Both the position numbers and the translations under genes were made by a program. From NCBI GenBank assembly GCA_947175875.1, contig CAMWON010000005.1, positions 62,001-126,000 of the forward strand: a stretch of DNA of 64,000 nucleotides, in the 5' to 3' direction. The stretch comes from an uncultured Alphaproteobacteria bacterium (GTDB lineage: Bacteria; Pseudomonadota; Alphaproteobacteria; Rs-D84). The notes beneath the pieces were generated by a model. The model did no database searches. It had not been told where the DNA came from and saw only the letters and a list, made by a program, of their open reading frames with translations. Shown here in pieces: positions 51,396-60,468 of the stretch. How positions within the stretch are numbered: position 1 is the first letter of the stretch; every line of letters begins with the position of its first letter.

Positions 51396-52085
51396 TCAAT
51401 TCAAATCGTCCGCCGCCGGCACACGCGCCCGCGACGCCAGATAATCTTCCAGCTCGTTAAATATCGTGTTCTGGGCCATCTGTAACTGTAATGCCAGGAA
51501 TCCGACGGTCAAACTGCCCGCCAGTCCCATCAGAGAACTGGTAAACGCGGTGGACATTCCGGCCAGTGGCTGGGCCAGGCCCGCCTGCATCGCGTTTAAA
51601 ACCGCCTCGTCCTCAAAATTTAAGCCGCCGATTAACTCCGCAAAACCGCCGACGGTCATAATCAAGCCCCAGAACGTCCCCAACAGTCCCAGAAACACCA
51701 AAGTATTTGTGATATAACGAACCGATTCGCGCGAATCCTCCATCCGCATCAGAATCATGTCCAGCATTGTCCCCATGGTGGAAACCGGCACGCGCCCGCC
51801 GTTGCGCAAAATCATTGCCACGGGCCGCAATAAACGCGGCGGCAATTCAGCGTTCTTATTTCCGCGATAATATTCACGTGCCCAACGATATTCCGGCAAC
51901 AGGCGAAACATATGCACAAAACACAGCCCAACCCCGAACAGCGTCGCGCCGATAATCACCCCGTTTAACCATATGTTTGACGTGGCGATTTTCATGAACG
52001 GACCCCAGCATAAAATCACCCCCACCGCCAGTAGCGCGGTAAACAAGGCCATTCTGTTTAAAATTCTATGAAATCGACTTGTCAT
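51396..52085 (-). CDS. MotA/TolQ/ExbB-family proton channel protein (229 aa)
   Basis: ATG 52085 follows AGAGAG. Transmembrane segments at about 10-28, 38-55, 125-148 and 165-190. The conserved family segment 'TLVFLGLLGTFWGLIMTVGG' and the later 'GLAQPLAGMSTAFTSSLMGL' form the proton-conducting helices. It forms an inner-membrane complex with the MotB-like OmpA-domain protein encoded next. The pair is a known alphaproteobacterial arrangement for wall-anchored energisers; the substrate or partner is unknown. Confidence 0.87.
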   Translation of the reverse strand: MTSRFHRILNRMALFTALLAVGVILCWGPFMKIATSNIWLNGVIIGATLFGVGLCFVHMFRLLPEYRWAREYYRGNKNAELPPRLLRPVAMILRNGGRVPVSTMGTMLDMILMRMEDSRESVRYITNTLVFLGLLGTFWGLIMTVGGFAELIGGLNFEDEAVLNAMQAGLAQPLAGMSTAFTSSLMGLAGSLTVGFLALQLQMAQNTIFNELEDYLASRARVPAADDLN

Positions 52086-52183
52086 ATAATCTCTCTTATG
52101 TACGAAGCATAGTAAATTTCGCAAACACAAGTCAATAGAGATTGTTACGGATTTCCTTCCGAAAGTATTATCGGCATAACGCG

Positions 52184-54931
52184 CTATAATTTATATGAAA
52201 ACTCGCATGCCGTATAATTACCCGACTGGCCTGTGGGTAAATCTTGGCCGTGCCATGGAATACCGCCTAAATCAGCATTCTGAAATAAAGTCTTGCAACG
52301 CAATCCCCGTGCATCATCCGGCGCATAAACATATCCATCCATGGCAAATTTTTTCAACTTTTCCTGATATTGTGTCGCACTGCCTGATATTATTGGATCA
52401 TTTTCACCGCCACCGGTTGTAACCGCTTTTACAAAAATGCAATACGCACGCTGATGAGGGCTTGTATCATAATCGCTCCATGGGCGAACCTCTGGGGCTA
52501 TAACAAATTTTCCAATCACACCGTTTCGGTTGTAACCTTCGCAAATATTGACTACTTTTTGCATTTTTTGACGCATTTCAGCCTCGGTCAACGGAGTATA
52601 TTCAGGGGCACCTGCCACCGGAACCGAAGCGTTGTTGCCATCCTTGTGTTCATCGGCAGATACCGGCGCCACAGGCGGATTATCCGATATAACCGGCTCT
52701 TGTGGAACCACCGGATTATTTGACACCTCTGGCGTGGCCCCGGAATTCCCCAAAGGCGCAGCCGACGAATTTACCGAGCCAGTATCCGTATTTGTATCCA
52801 CTGTATCTCCGTCTGTATTTTGCATACCGTCATATTTATTTTTAATTTCATCAACTTTGTTTTTATTCTTATCCCCGCCATTGATTGCCAGATTGCCGAC
52901 CAGACCGCCGACCGCGCCGATGCCTGCTGTTATCGCACCGGTTTTTACCTTGGATGCGGCGTCCGCCTTTTGCTCCGCCCACGCCTTTGCGTCGGCGCTG
53001 GTTTCGTCCATCAAGGCCTTCGACAGTGATGCATATGCACCGCTTTGACGGCCCATGCCCACATTATCATACAGGCCTGTTTCGGCGATATCGTATATAA
53101 CCTCGGCCTCTATCCCAGGGGTTTTGCCCAACGCCTCTTTACGTATCTTTAAATCCGCGGCCAATGCGCGATATTCTGCAACCACTGTTGCCAAAGCGTT
53201 TCCGCCGGGCAGGTCGATATTCATTTCGCCGCCTTTGATATTGCGCCCCTGGCCATAGTCACATACAAAGGTCGCCAGATATGCCTTCATGTCTTCTTCG
53301 GCGCTGTCGTCCGCTTTCTGTTCCGCCATACCGGACATCAGATTCATGCCGCCGATACCGGTCGCGCCAATCGCCGCCGCCCCCAGCATCTTGTTCGCTG
53401 TGGACTGCTCTTTATCTTTCATTTTCTGTGCATTGTCTTTTAATTCCGAGACCTTGTTCTTTGAATCTTCCTCCGATAATTCGGCCTGTTCGCATTTTTT
53501 ACCGTCTTTTGATATGTGCCATCCACGTTCACATTCGGTTATTATACACTGCCCCTTGCGCAGACTACCCGATTTTGCATGTGGCACTGCACTTAACTGG
53601 GCATCTGTGCATGGACCGGCACTTTCTTCACATTTGGTGTTTTTATCGTTCGGAACCCAACCCGGTTCGTCACATTTGGATACTGTGCATTTCAGACTAT
53701 CTCCATCCATTTGATAGGTGGCCGCCACAGCATGTTTTATTTCAGCGGTGCAATCTTTGCCCACCTGGGTCACACAGGTGCCGTTTTCAAGCTTATATTG
53801 CGGTTCGTTGCATTTTTTGATTACGCATTGGCCATTTTCCAATTTCGCAATTTTTGCGTTTTCTGGCATGGGACTGCAATCCCGCCCGTTTGTATCTATG
53901 CATTCGGATTGTACCAAGATTTTTTGCCCATCGTCGTCCAATTCAAATTCGCCGTCTTCATCCGTTAGATACTCTTGCCCGCCCAGCTCATAATTGACCA
54001 TGCATTCTGTCGGAATGCACTTATTTAAAGTTTGGGAAATAAGGCCCTTGGTCGCATGCAGAGTATTTAATGCATCCTTACTGCATGCCGCAATCACAAC
54101 CTCGTTTAATATGGCAGAATCCTCATGTAACATAATAACACTGGGCACTTTGTCAATTGGAAAAGTTCGTGATTTCATGCCAACATAGGAGACAGTTAGA
54201 CTTGTTGCGCCGACCGGAACCTTTAATGTAAAGTTCCCGTCCATGTCTGCCGCTGCTCCTGATGATGTGCCATCTATTCGTACAGAGGCCCCAATTAATC
54301 CTTCTTCTTGTGTGTCGATAATACGACCGTGGATTTCAGACGGGGCTGTAACCGGATTTGAAGCGGTAACAGCGTTACGTTGCACGACACCGGATTTTGA
54401 CTTCTCAGGCGTGTTTGCGGCCGGCCGGGCTGGTGTTATGGGGGCGACCGTCGCATCTGGCCCAGCAGACAGGGTTCTGGCATTGCCTTTCTTGCAAATG
54501 CAATCATAATCCCCGTTTTGAGTATTATAAGAACATTTCTTGAATCCGTTTCCGTTTAGCTGGCAAAATCCGGAACAGTGCGCTGCCCGAAATGCCTTAA
54601 CTGCATCGGCGGCAATCGGCGAACCCTCTGTGCATGTTACTTTGACTGTCTCTGTGCTCCATTTTACTTCGCCTTTGGAAGACATACAGATTTCTTTTAT
54701 CAACGTACTTTTAAATGCATCAAACGCAGTAGCATTTGCTTTGATGTTTTTTACCAGATTATTTATTTTTATTATGTCACCAAGTCCGCCATATGTGACA
54801 GAATTTCCCATACCTGTACTACCATGAAGATAAAAATTTCCGACTTCATCATCATAAGACGCGGCATATGTACCAAATGTTGCCATAACAATGGTGCCCA
54901 ATACCAAATATCGGCAGATTCCAGTAAACAT
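52184..54931 (-). CDS. Mosaic secreted protein with Bacteroidetes-type regulatory-like domain (915 aa)
   Basis: Signal peptide to about residue 23. Residues about 200-285 match the carboxypeptidase-regulatory-like domain of Bacteroidetes SusC proteins: 'IHGRIIDTQEEGLIGASVRI', 'DMDGNFTLKVPVGATSLTVS', and the 'AILNEVVIAA' box. Cys-rich repeats with 'C-x-x-D..WVPN' style follow, then the module shared with 33261, a Pro/Val/Asn linker and a unique C-terminal domain (about 775-915). No TonB barrel is present. It lies 98 bp upstream of the MotA-like gene on the same strand. Mosaic origin is inferred. Confidence 0.78.
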   Translation of the reverse strand: MFTGICRYLVLGTIVMATFGTYAASYDDEVGNFYLHGSTGMGNSVTYGGLGDIIKINNLVKNIKANATAFDAFKSTLIKEICMSSKGEVKWSTETVKVTCTEGSPIAADAVKAFRAAHCSGFCQLNGNGFKKCSYNTQNGDYDCICKKGNARTLSAGPDATVAPITPARPAANTPEKSKSGVVQRNAVTASNPVTAPSEIHGRIIDTQEEGLIGASVRIDGTSSGAAADMDGNFTLKVPVGATSLTVSYVGMKSRTFPIDKVPSVIMLHEDSAILNEVVIAACSKDALNTLHATKGLISQTLNKCIPTECMVNYELGGQEYLTDEDGEFELDDDGQKILVQSECIDTNGRDCSPMPENAKIAKLENGQCVIKKCNEPQYKLENGTCVTQVGKDCTAEIKHAVAATYQMDGDSLKCTVSKCDEPGWVPNDKNTKCEESAGPCTDAQLSAVPHAKSGSLRKGQCIITECERGWHISKDGKKCEQAELSEEDSKNKVSELKDNAQKMKDKEQSTANKMLGAAAIGATGIGGMNLMSGMAEQKADDSAEEDMKAYLATFVCDYGQGRNIKGGEMNIDLPGGNALATVVAEYRALAADLKIRKEALGKTPGIEAEVIYDIAETGLYDNVGMGRQSGAYASLSKALMDETSADAKAWAEQKADAASKVKTGAITAGIGAVGGLVGNLAINGGDKNKNKVDEIKNKYDGMQNTDGDTVDTNTDTGSVNSSAAPLGNSGATPEVSNNPVVPQEPVISDNPPVAPVSADEHKDGNNASVPVAGAPEYTPLTEAEMRQKMQKVVNICEGYNRNGVIGKFVIAPEVRPWSDYDTSPHQRAYCIFVKAVTTGGGENDPIISGSATQYQEKLKKFAMDGYVYAPDDARGLRCKTLFQNADLGGIPWHGQDLPTGQSGNYTACEFSYKL
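52852..53494. repeat. Duplicated module B, shared with 34140-34797
   Basis: Codes for 'AELSEEDSKNKVSELKDNAQ' through 'NLAINGGDKNKNKVDEI'. It is close to identical to module A at the DNA level. Differences are scattered substitutions and one variable patch ('GGNALATVVAEYRALAADLK' here against 'GGNELFDEVNEYKALAADLK'). Confidence 0.8.
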
Positions 54932-55126
54932 AAATTCTCTCTACTTATTGCCACAAAAACGTCGGTTTAAATTGGCTAATTTACTGAATGTATTTTATCA
55001 TATTTTACGGGCGCCGCCACAACTAATATTATGCCTAATAAAAAGGACCGGTTTCCCATTTTGCTAAAGAAACATAATAAAAAGCTTGATTTTATTAAAA
55101 ATTTGGGCATAATTGGACACGTTCCT

Positions 55127-55149
55127 GCTGACAACATGGGGTTGTCGGC
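55127..55149 (+). promoter_or_regulatory. Hairpin in the rpsF leader
   Basis: GCTGACAAC-atggg-GTTGTCGGC, 25 nt before the rpsF start. The position suits an autoregulatory site such as the S6:S18 leader known from other bacteria, but the match to that motif is not established. Confidence 0.4.
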
Positions 55150-55174
55150 TGTATAAACCATAGGAAAAACATAA

Positions 55175-55513
55175 ATGGCTTACTATGAAAGTGTCTTGGT
55201 TTTCCGCCAGGACCTGACCGAACCGCAGGTTAAAGAAAAAGCGGCTAAATTTACTGAAATTATCAAAGAACTGGGCGGCGATGTAAAATCGACCGAATTC
55301 TGGGGCCTGAAAAATCTGGCGTACATTATTCGTAAAAACCGCAAGGCTCACTATGTGATGCTGAACATTGAATTGCCGGGCGACAAGATTACCGAACTGG
55401 AACGCCGCAGCCGCATTGACGAAGACGTAATCCGTTTCTTGAACGTACGCGTTGATGCATTGGCGACCACTCCGTCGGTCATGATGAAAAAGAATAACGA
55501 AGAGGCAGAATAA
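55175..55513 (+). CDS. rpsF: 30S ribosomal protein S6
   Basis: The 112-residue product is canonical S6: '[20 protein letters not shown]', '[20 protein letters not shown]' and '[20 protein letters not shown]'. It binds S18 on the platform of the small subunit. An acidic tail (KKNNEEAE) closes it. The stop codon overlaps the rpsR start by one base (55513), so the two are translationally coupled. A leader hairpin precedes it. Confidence 0.97.
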   Translation: MAYYESVLVFRQDLTEPQVKEKAAKFTEIIKELGGDVKSTEFWGLKNLAYIIRKNRKAHYVMLNIELPGDKITELERRSRIDEDVIRFLNVRVDALATTPSVMMKKNNEEAE

Positions 55514-55740
55514 TGGCAGTACGTGCAGCAATTTATCGTAAAAAATCCAACCCGTTAAAGGGCAAGGTTATTGATTACAAAGACATCAAGACTCTGTCGC
55601 ACTATATCACGGAACGTGGCAAAATCGTCCCGTCCCGTATCAGCGGCGTTTCCCAGAAAGACCAGCGTGCATTGGCAACCGCCATCAAACGCGCACGCCA
55701 TTTGGGCCTGATGCCGTTCGTTCGTAACAACATCGGTTAA
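55513..55740 (+). CDS. rpsR: 30S ribosomal protein S18
   Basis: The 75-residue product has the S18 core '[20 protein letters not shown]', then '[20 protein letters not shown]' and '[11 protein letters not shown]'. The N-terminus is the short basic form without a zinc motif. S18 forms a heterodimer with S6 on the platform. AGAGGCAGA in the end of rpsF serves as ribosome site. rplI follows 46 bp downstream. Confidence 0.97.
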   Translation: MAVRAAIYRKKSNPLKGKVIDYKDIKTLSHYITERGKIVPSRISGVSQKDQRALATAIKRARHLGLMPFVRNNIG

Positions 55741-55786
55741 TAAAATTTGGGATTATTCCCTAACTTAGAAAAAATAAGGACAGATT

Positions 55787-56371
55787 ATGAAAGTTATTTT
55801 GACAGAAAAAATCACAAAACTGGGCAATATCGGCGACACGGTTGAGGTAAAGACTGGTTTCGCGCGCAACTTCCTGTTGCCGAACGGCAAGGCACTGCGC
55901 TGGAGCAAAGAAAACGTTGCCCTGTTCGAAGCGAAAAAGGCTGAACTGGAGGCACGTTTTGCCGCCGCGAAAAAGACCGCAGAATCTTATGTTGACGCGG
56001 TAAAGAACGCGAAACTGCACATGATTCGCCAGGCGGGCGACACAGGCCAGCTGTATGGTTCCGTATCATCCCGCGATATCGCACGCATGCTGACAGAGGT
56101 TGCGAATGTTCCGGTATCATCTGCACAGGTCATGCTGGGCAGCCCGATTAAATCCATCGGCTCGTTCGACACCCAGATTGCCCTGCACCCGGATGTTATT
56201 GTCCCGGTAAAGGTATTCGTCGCCCAGACACAGGACGAAATTGACGCCCTGGTCGCCGGCAAGGTGTTAACATTCGGCACCAAGAAAGTCGAAGAAGAAG
56301 AAGAGGAAGTCGAAGCTCCGGCCGAAGAAGCCGCAGCCCCGGCCACCGAAACAGAAGCGGCGGCGGAATAA
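55787..56371 (+). CDS. rplI: 50S ribosomal protein L9
   Basis: The 194-residue product has the N-terminal rRNA-binding domain ('MKVILTEKITKLGNIGDTVE', 'GFARNFLLPNGKAL'), the connecting helix and the C-terminal domain ('SIGSFDTQIALHPDVIVPVK'). Past about residue 150 it is extended by a Glu/Ala-rich tail (EEEEEVEAPAEEAA), similar in style to the rplQ tail. AAGGACAG precedes the ATG. It ends the rpsF operon; a terminator follows. Confidence 0.97.
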   Translation: MKVILTEKITKLGNIGDTVEVKTGFARNFLLPNGKALRWSKENVALFEAKKAELEARFAAAKKTAESYVDAVKNAKLHMIRQAGDTGQLYGSVSSRDIARMLTEVANVPVSSAQVMLGSPIKSIGSFDTQIALHPDVIVPVKVFVAQTQDEIDALVAGKVLTFGTKKVEEEEEEVEAPAEEAAAPATETEAAAE

Positions 56372-56391
56372 TTCCGGTCGATTCTATGAAA

Positions 56392-56421
56392 TAAAAAATC
56401 CCCAAACGGGGATTTTTTATT
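56392..56421 (+). terminator. Terminator after rplI
   Basis: AAAAATCCCC-AAAC-GGGGATTTTTT. Confidence 0.88.
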
Positions 56422-56427
56422 TATTGG

Positions 56428-56510
56428 TAGCTGGACCGCTACGCTCGCGGTGACAATGAGTCTAGAACGACTGTCATTGCGAGGAGGCGCTGGCATATAT
56501 TGCCGGCGTT
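56428..56510. repeat. Degenerate REP-like repeat (4)
   Basis: CTGGACCGCTACGCTCGCGG-TGAC ... GTCATTGCGAGGAGGCGCT, then a decayed right arm ending TGTCTGG. It keeps the inner GTCATTGCGAGGAGGCGCT of units 2 and 3. Confidence 0.55.
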
Positions 56511-56524
56511 GTCTGGCTGTGGGA

Positions 56525-59308
56525 TTATTTTCCCCATTCGTGGCCGATTACATATTCCGCACGCAACGGCACCGACAGCTGTGCCACGTTTTCCATTTCA
56601 TACTGAATCTTTTTCGCGAATTCTTCGGCCATGCTTTCGTCGCATTCGAATATCATTTCGTCGTGGACCTGCATAATCATGCGAATTTTGTCGGCGTTGG
56701 GGCGCATCAGCCTTTCGTCAATCAAAATCATGGCGCGCCGCATTAAATCCGCCTCGAATCCCTGTATCGGGGCGTTGACCGCCGCACGCATGGCGTATGC
56801 GCGCATGCGGGGATTTTTCGCCTCCGGTAATTCTATGCGCCGGCCCCACGGGGTGGTGACGTATGCATGCTCGGTCGCGAATGCCTTTATTTTATCGATA
56901 TATTCCTTTATTTCCGGCAGACCGGCCATATACGAATTTATTATCTGGGTCGCGGCGCCGCGCGCGACGCCCAACTGTGCGGCCAGGCCGAACGACGATA
57001 TGCCGTAAATAATTGAAAAGTTTACCGTTTTGGCCGCGCGGCGCAGGTCTTTTGGAACCGGCTGGTCCGCGGGAATGCCGAAAATGGTGCGCGCGGTCTG
57101 TTCGTGAATGTCGGCGCCGGAACGGAACGTGTCTTTGAACGTTTTTACATTCGCCACATCGGCCAGCAGGCGCAGCTGAATCTGGGAATAGTCCGCCGAT
57201 ATCAGCACGCGGCCCGATGGCGCGACAAAGCATTTTCTTATCTCTTCGCCCAATGCGGTTTTAATCGGTATGTTCTGCAGGTTCGGGTCGCGTGACGACA
57301 GGCGGCCTGTATTGGTGCTGGTCTGCAGATATGTCGTATGGATGCGCCCGTCGGCGGCAATTTGCCGCGGCAAGGCGTCCGCGTATGTTCCCGCCAGCTT
57401 TGCGATTGAACGCCATTGCAGTATCTTGTCTATAATCGGGTGTGCGTCAATCAAATCATTCAATGTGTCGGCGTCCGTGCTGCGCTTTTTATTCGCGGGC
57501 AGGGCCAGTTCATCGAACAATACAACCCCCAGCTGTTTCGGACTGGCGATATTAAACTCGTGCCCGGCGATATCCCATATCTCGCGTTCCAGTGCGGACA
57601 GCTGCTGATGAAAAACACCGGATAGCTGGTTTAATTGGGCACGATTTACCAGGACGCCCGCACGCTCCATATCCAACAATATCGGCATCAGGGGCAGGTC
57701 GCATTTATAATATAGTTTTTTTAATTCCGGCCGCGCGTCCAGTTCGGGGCGCATCTTTTCATACAATGCATAGCATACCGTTGCATCTTCGGCGGCGTAC
57801 GGCGCCGCCGCCGCGATTTCCAGCATGTCAAAGCGCCGGTCGGCATCGCGCACGTTTTTTGGAAACAGCGATGCAAACGAAATATTTTCATGTCCCAGGT
57901 ATCGCATCGCCAATTCGTCCAGGCCGTGCATATGCGTCGTGCCATGCAGGGCGTACGACATCAGCATCGTGTCGTCAATCGGGGCGATTTCGGATATGTT
58001 CCATCCCTCGTTTGCCAATATATGCAAATCAAATTTCAGGTTGTGGCCGATTTTTACAATATCCGGATTTGTGAATACGGGCCACAGTATTTCGCGCACG
58101 GTCTCTGGTGTTAGTTGGTCCGGGGCCAGCGTGTCGCCCGCAAATAAATCGGCCGCGGCGGTGCGGTGGCGCAGTGGCACATACGCCCCGTGCGTGCCGT
58201 CGGCGGCCAGTGACAGGCCGACCAGTTTTGATTCCGTGTGTATCAGGCCCGTTGTTTCCGTATCGAATGCGATAACGGATTTCACCCGCGCCAAAAATTC
58301 ACGAAGCTGCGCCGGTGTAGTAATAACAGTATGCGTCATGGGGGCGATTTGGGCCTTGGGCTCGGGTGTGGTGTCGGCGGGCGGTAAATCCACCGGACAT
58401 TCAGAGCCAGGATATTCCGGTACGTTCGGTTGTGCCGATGGGTTGTATTTTTCCAGCGGGAACAGTTTTTCTATTTTTGCCGCCAGTGAATTGCTCTCCA
58501 GCTTTGTGCGTACAAATTCCAGCGCCGCCGGCGTGTTGAACACGAACGGCGTGATGACCAAGCCCGACAAATCAACGTCGTCTTTTAATGTCACCAGGCG
58601 GCGGGAAATGTATGCCATTTCGCGATTATCGCGCAACAGATTGCGCGTGCGCTCGCTTTTTATTTCGTCCAGATGGTCGTATAATGCGTCCAGACTGCCG
58701 AACTGGCCGATTAGCTCGGCCGCTTTTTTCGGGCCGATACCCGGTACACCCGGAACATTGTCGGATGAATCGCCCATTAAGCTTTGCACATCAACCACCT
58801 GGCCCGGGCCGACACCGAATTTTTCATAAACCTGTGGCTCGCGTATGTCGCGGCCCTTCATGCCGTCGTATAAATATACACAGTCGGATACCAGCTGCAT
58901 CAAATCCTTGTCGCTGGTGATGATGCGGGTTGCGTCGTGCCGGGTGCAGTTTTCACGCGCCAGGGTCGCGATTACATCGTCGGCCTCAACCCCCGGAATG
59001 CACAGAACCGGCATGCCCAGGGCCGCCATCCCGGCGCGAATCATCGCGCCCTGGGTGATAAGGTCGGCGGGTGTCTCGCTGCGGTTTGCCTTGTATGCCG
59101 GATATATATCCTGACGGAATGTGATGCGCGACGCGTCAAATATGCACACGAACGCATCGTCCGATTTGGCCGCGGCCAAAATCGGCAGAATCATGTTCAT
59201 AAATCCATACACTGCGCCGGTCGGCGTGCCGTCGGACCGCGTGAGCCGGCTGTGCACGCCATAGTATGCGCGAAAAAGCAAAGAGTTTCCGTCAATCAGT
59301 GTCAGCAT
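56525..59308 (-). CDS. polA: DNA polymerase I
   Basis: The 927-residue product has all three domains. The 5'-3' exonuclease comes first (1 to about 290: 'LIDGNSLLFRAYYG', 'GVEADDVIATLA', 'MGDSSDNVPGVPGIGPKKA'). The 3'-5' exonuclease keeps its acidic residues ('AFDTETTGLIH', 'GHNLKFDLHIL', 'YAAEDATV'). The polymerase A domain includes 'ISADYSQIQLRLLADV', 'KTVNFSIIYGISSFGLA' and 'MQVHDEMIFEC'. It serves Okazaki fragment maturation and repair. The start MLTLIDGNS is at the usual place. It converges on rplI across the REP repeat. Confidence 0.97.
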   Translation of the reverse strand: MLTLIDGNSLLFRAYYGVHSRLTRSDGTPTGAVYGFMNMILPILAAAKSDDAFVCIFDASRITFRQDIYPAYKANRSETPADLITQGAMIRAGMAALGMPVLCIPGVEADDVIATLARENCTRHDATRIITSDKDLMQLVSDCVYLYDGMKGRDIREPQVYEKFGVGPGQVVDVQSLMGDSSDNVPGVPGIGPKKAAELIGQFGSLDALYDHLDEIKSERTRNLLRDNREMAYISRRLVTLKDDVDLSGLVITPFVFNTPAALEFVRTKLESNSLAAKIEKLFPLEKYNPSAQPNVPEYPGSECPVDLPPADTTPEPKAQIAPMTHTVITTPAQLREFLARVKSVIAFDTETTGLIHTESKLVGLSLAADGTHGAYVPLRHRTAAADLFAGDTLAPDQLTPETVREILWPVFTNPDIVKIGHNLKFDLHILANEGWNISEIAPIDDTMLMSYALHGTTHMHGLDELAMRYLGHENISFASLFPKNVRDADRRFDMLEIAAAAPYAAEDATVCYALYEKMRPELDARPELKKLYYKCDLPLMPILLDMERAGVLVNRAQLNQLSGVFHQQLSALEREIWDIAGHEFNIASPKQLGVVLFDELALPANKKRSTDADTLNDLIDAHPIIDKILQWRSIAKLAGTYADALPRQIAADGRIHTTYLQTSTNTGRLSSRDPNLQNIPIKTALGEEIRKCFVAPSGRVLISADYSQIQLRLLADVANVKTFKDTFRSGADIHEQTARTIFGIPADQPVPKDLRRAAKTVNFSIIYGISSFGLAAQLGVARGAATQIINSYMAGLPEIKEYIDKIKAFATEHAYVTTPWGRRIELPEAKNPRMRAYAMRAAVNAPIQGFEADLMRRAMILIDERLMRPNADKIRMIMQVHDEMIFECDESMAEEFAKKIQYEMENVAQLSVPLRAEYVIGHEWGK

Positions 59309-59359
59309 TTTTGTTCCCGGGAATTTATCGGGGCGGCGGCGGCGCCCCCGAATTGTCGA

Positions 59360-59899
59360 TTAGAATATATAGCGCAATTTTGCACGAACGTCGTAATGCA
59401 GCAGGTCTGCATCTTCGCCCGCAACGCTGAATGCGTCGGGGGCATAGAACGCGCGCGCTTCGGCATCGATTTTGAACGGCAGAACCGGCAAATCAAACGT
59501 CAGGCCCAGCATGCCCTGGTATGCGACGGTTGAGTCAATATTGATTCCGTGGCCCGCGTCGCCGTCCAAGATGGCACCGACGCCCGCACCGATATACGGC
59601 GATATCAGTATCATCGGCATTTTTAAGTATGCGTTCGCCATGGCGGTGTGCGCGGTGATGTCTTTGTCGTTCAGATAGTTGTATTCGCCCTCTATCCGCA
59701 CGAACGGTATGTCCAGACCGATTACGGCGCCATAAGACTGGGCCATGTCGCTGTGCGAGTTGCCGTCAATAAACGTTGTTGCGCCGCCCAGACCGACGGT
59801 CGCACCGATATACGGGTCGAACAACAGGTTCGCACGTGCGTCCGCCGCGGCGAACATTACAGCCGCCGCCGTTAAAAAGACCGCAGAATTTAATTTCAT
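59360..59899 (-). CDS. Outer-membrane beta-barrel protein
   Basis: The 179-residue product has a signal peptide (MKLNSAVFLTAAAVMFAAADARA). The mature part consists of alternating-hydrophobic strands ('LLFDPYIGATVGLGGATTF', 'SYGAVIGLDIPFVRIEGEYN', 'ILISPYIGAGVGAILDGDAG') and ends in 'HYDVRAKLRYIF', the C-terminal aromatic needed for BAM recognition. The size fits an eight-strand OmpA/OmpW/opacity-like barrel. AAAGGAGAT precedes the ATG. Divergent from pth, 47 bp away. Confidence 0.82.
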   Translation of the reverse strand: MKLNSAVFLTAAAVMFAAADARANLLFDPYIGATVGLGGATTFIDGNSHSDMAQSYGAVIGLDIPFVRIEGEYNYLNDKDITAHTAMANAYLKMPMILISPYIGAGVGAILDGDAGHGINIDSTVAYQGMLGLTFDLPVLPFKIDAEARAFYAPDAFSVAGEDADLLHYDVRAKLRYIF

Positions 59900-59946
59900 A
59901 TTTATCTCCTTTCTGTGATATTATAATAGAAAAAAGAGACGGATAT

Positions 59947-60468
59947 ATGCAAGAAAATAAACCTGTTTTGGTTGTGGGGCTGGGGAATCCTGGCGCGGAA
60001 TACGCGCGAACGCGGCATAATGTCGGATTTATGGCGGTGGCGCGTTTGGCCGGCGCCGATGCAGTATGGAAAAATGAAAAAAACGCCAAAACTGCGTCGG
60101 TAAATATGGCGGGCCGCCGTGTGATATTTGTTATGCCGCAAACATATATGAATTTATCGGGTAATGCGGTATTGCCGCTGATGACTTTTTATAAAATTCC
60201 ACTGGAAAATCTGGTGGTTATTCATGATGACCTTGATTTGCCGGTTGGTAAAATGCGTGAAAAAATCGGCGGTGGCAGTGCGGGGCACAATGGAATAAAG
60301 TCAATAGATGCGGCGGTCGGGAATGAATATAGGCGCATTCGCATCGGTATTGGCCATCCGCGGGATTTGGGACTGCCGATGTCGCCGGCAGATTGGGTGC
60401 TGGGCAAATTTACAGACGACCAGATGACGGAAATTTTGCGCGCGATTGACGAGATACGGTTATTTTAA
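59947..60468 (+). CDS. pth: Peptidyl-tRNA hydrolase
   Basis: The 173-residue product from ATG 59947 contains 'VVGLGNPGAEYARTRHNVGF' (catalytic His), 'PQTYMNLSGNAV' (Asn) and 'VVIHDDLDLPVGKMREKIGG' (Asp), then 'SAGHNGIKSI'. It recycles prematurely released peptidyl-tRNA. The long frame upstream of this ATG runs antisense to the beta-barrel gene and is not coding. GAGACGG precedes the ATG. In many genomes pth follows rplY, which is absent here. It overlaps the end of the convergent gene by 4 bp. Confidence 0.96.
   Translation: MQENKPVLVVGLGNPGAEYARTRHNVGFMAVARLAGADAVWKNEKNAKTASVNMAGRRVIFVMPQTYMNLSGNAVLPLMTFYKIPLENLVVIHDDLDLPVGKMREKIGGGSAGHNGIKSIDAAVGNEYRRIRIGIGHPRDLGLPMSPADWVLGKFTDDQMTEILRAIDEIRLF

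Noticed and set aside
50260..52085. Zorya-type defence module (ZorAB)
   Set aside because: No ZorC/D/E or nuclease/helicase genes are adjacent; only the membrane pair is present.
57825..58829. 334-codon plus-strand frame inside polA
   Set aside because: Fully antisense to conserved polA domains; no homology signs.
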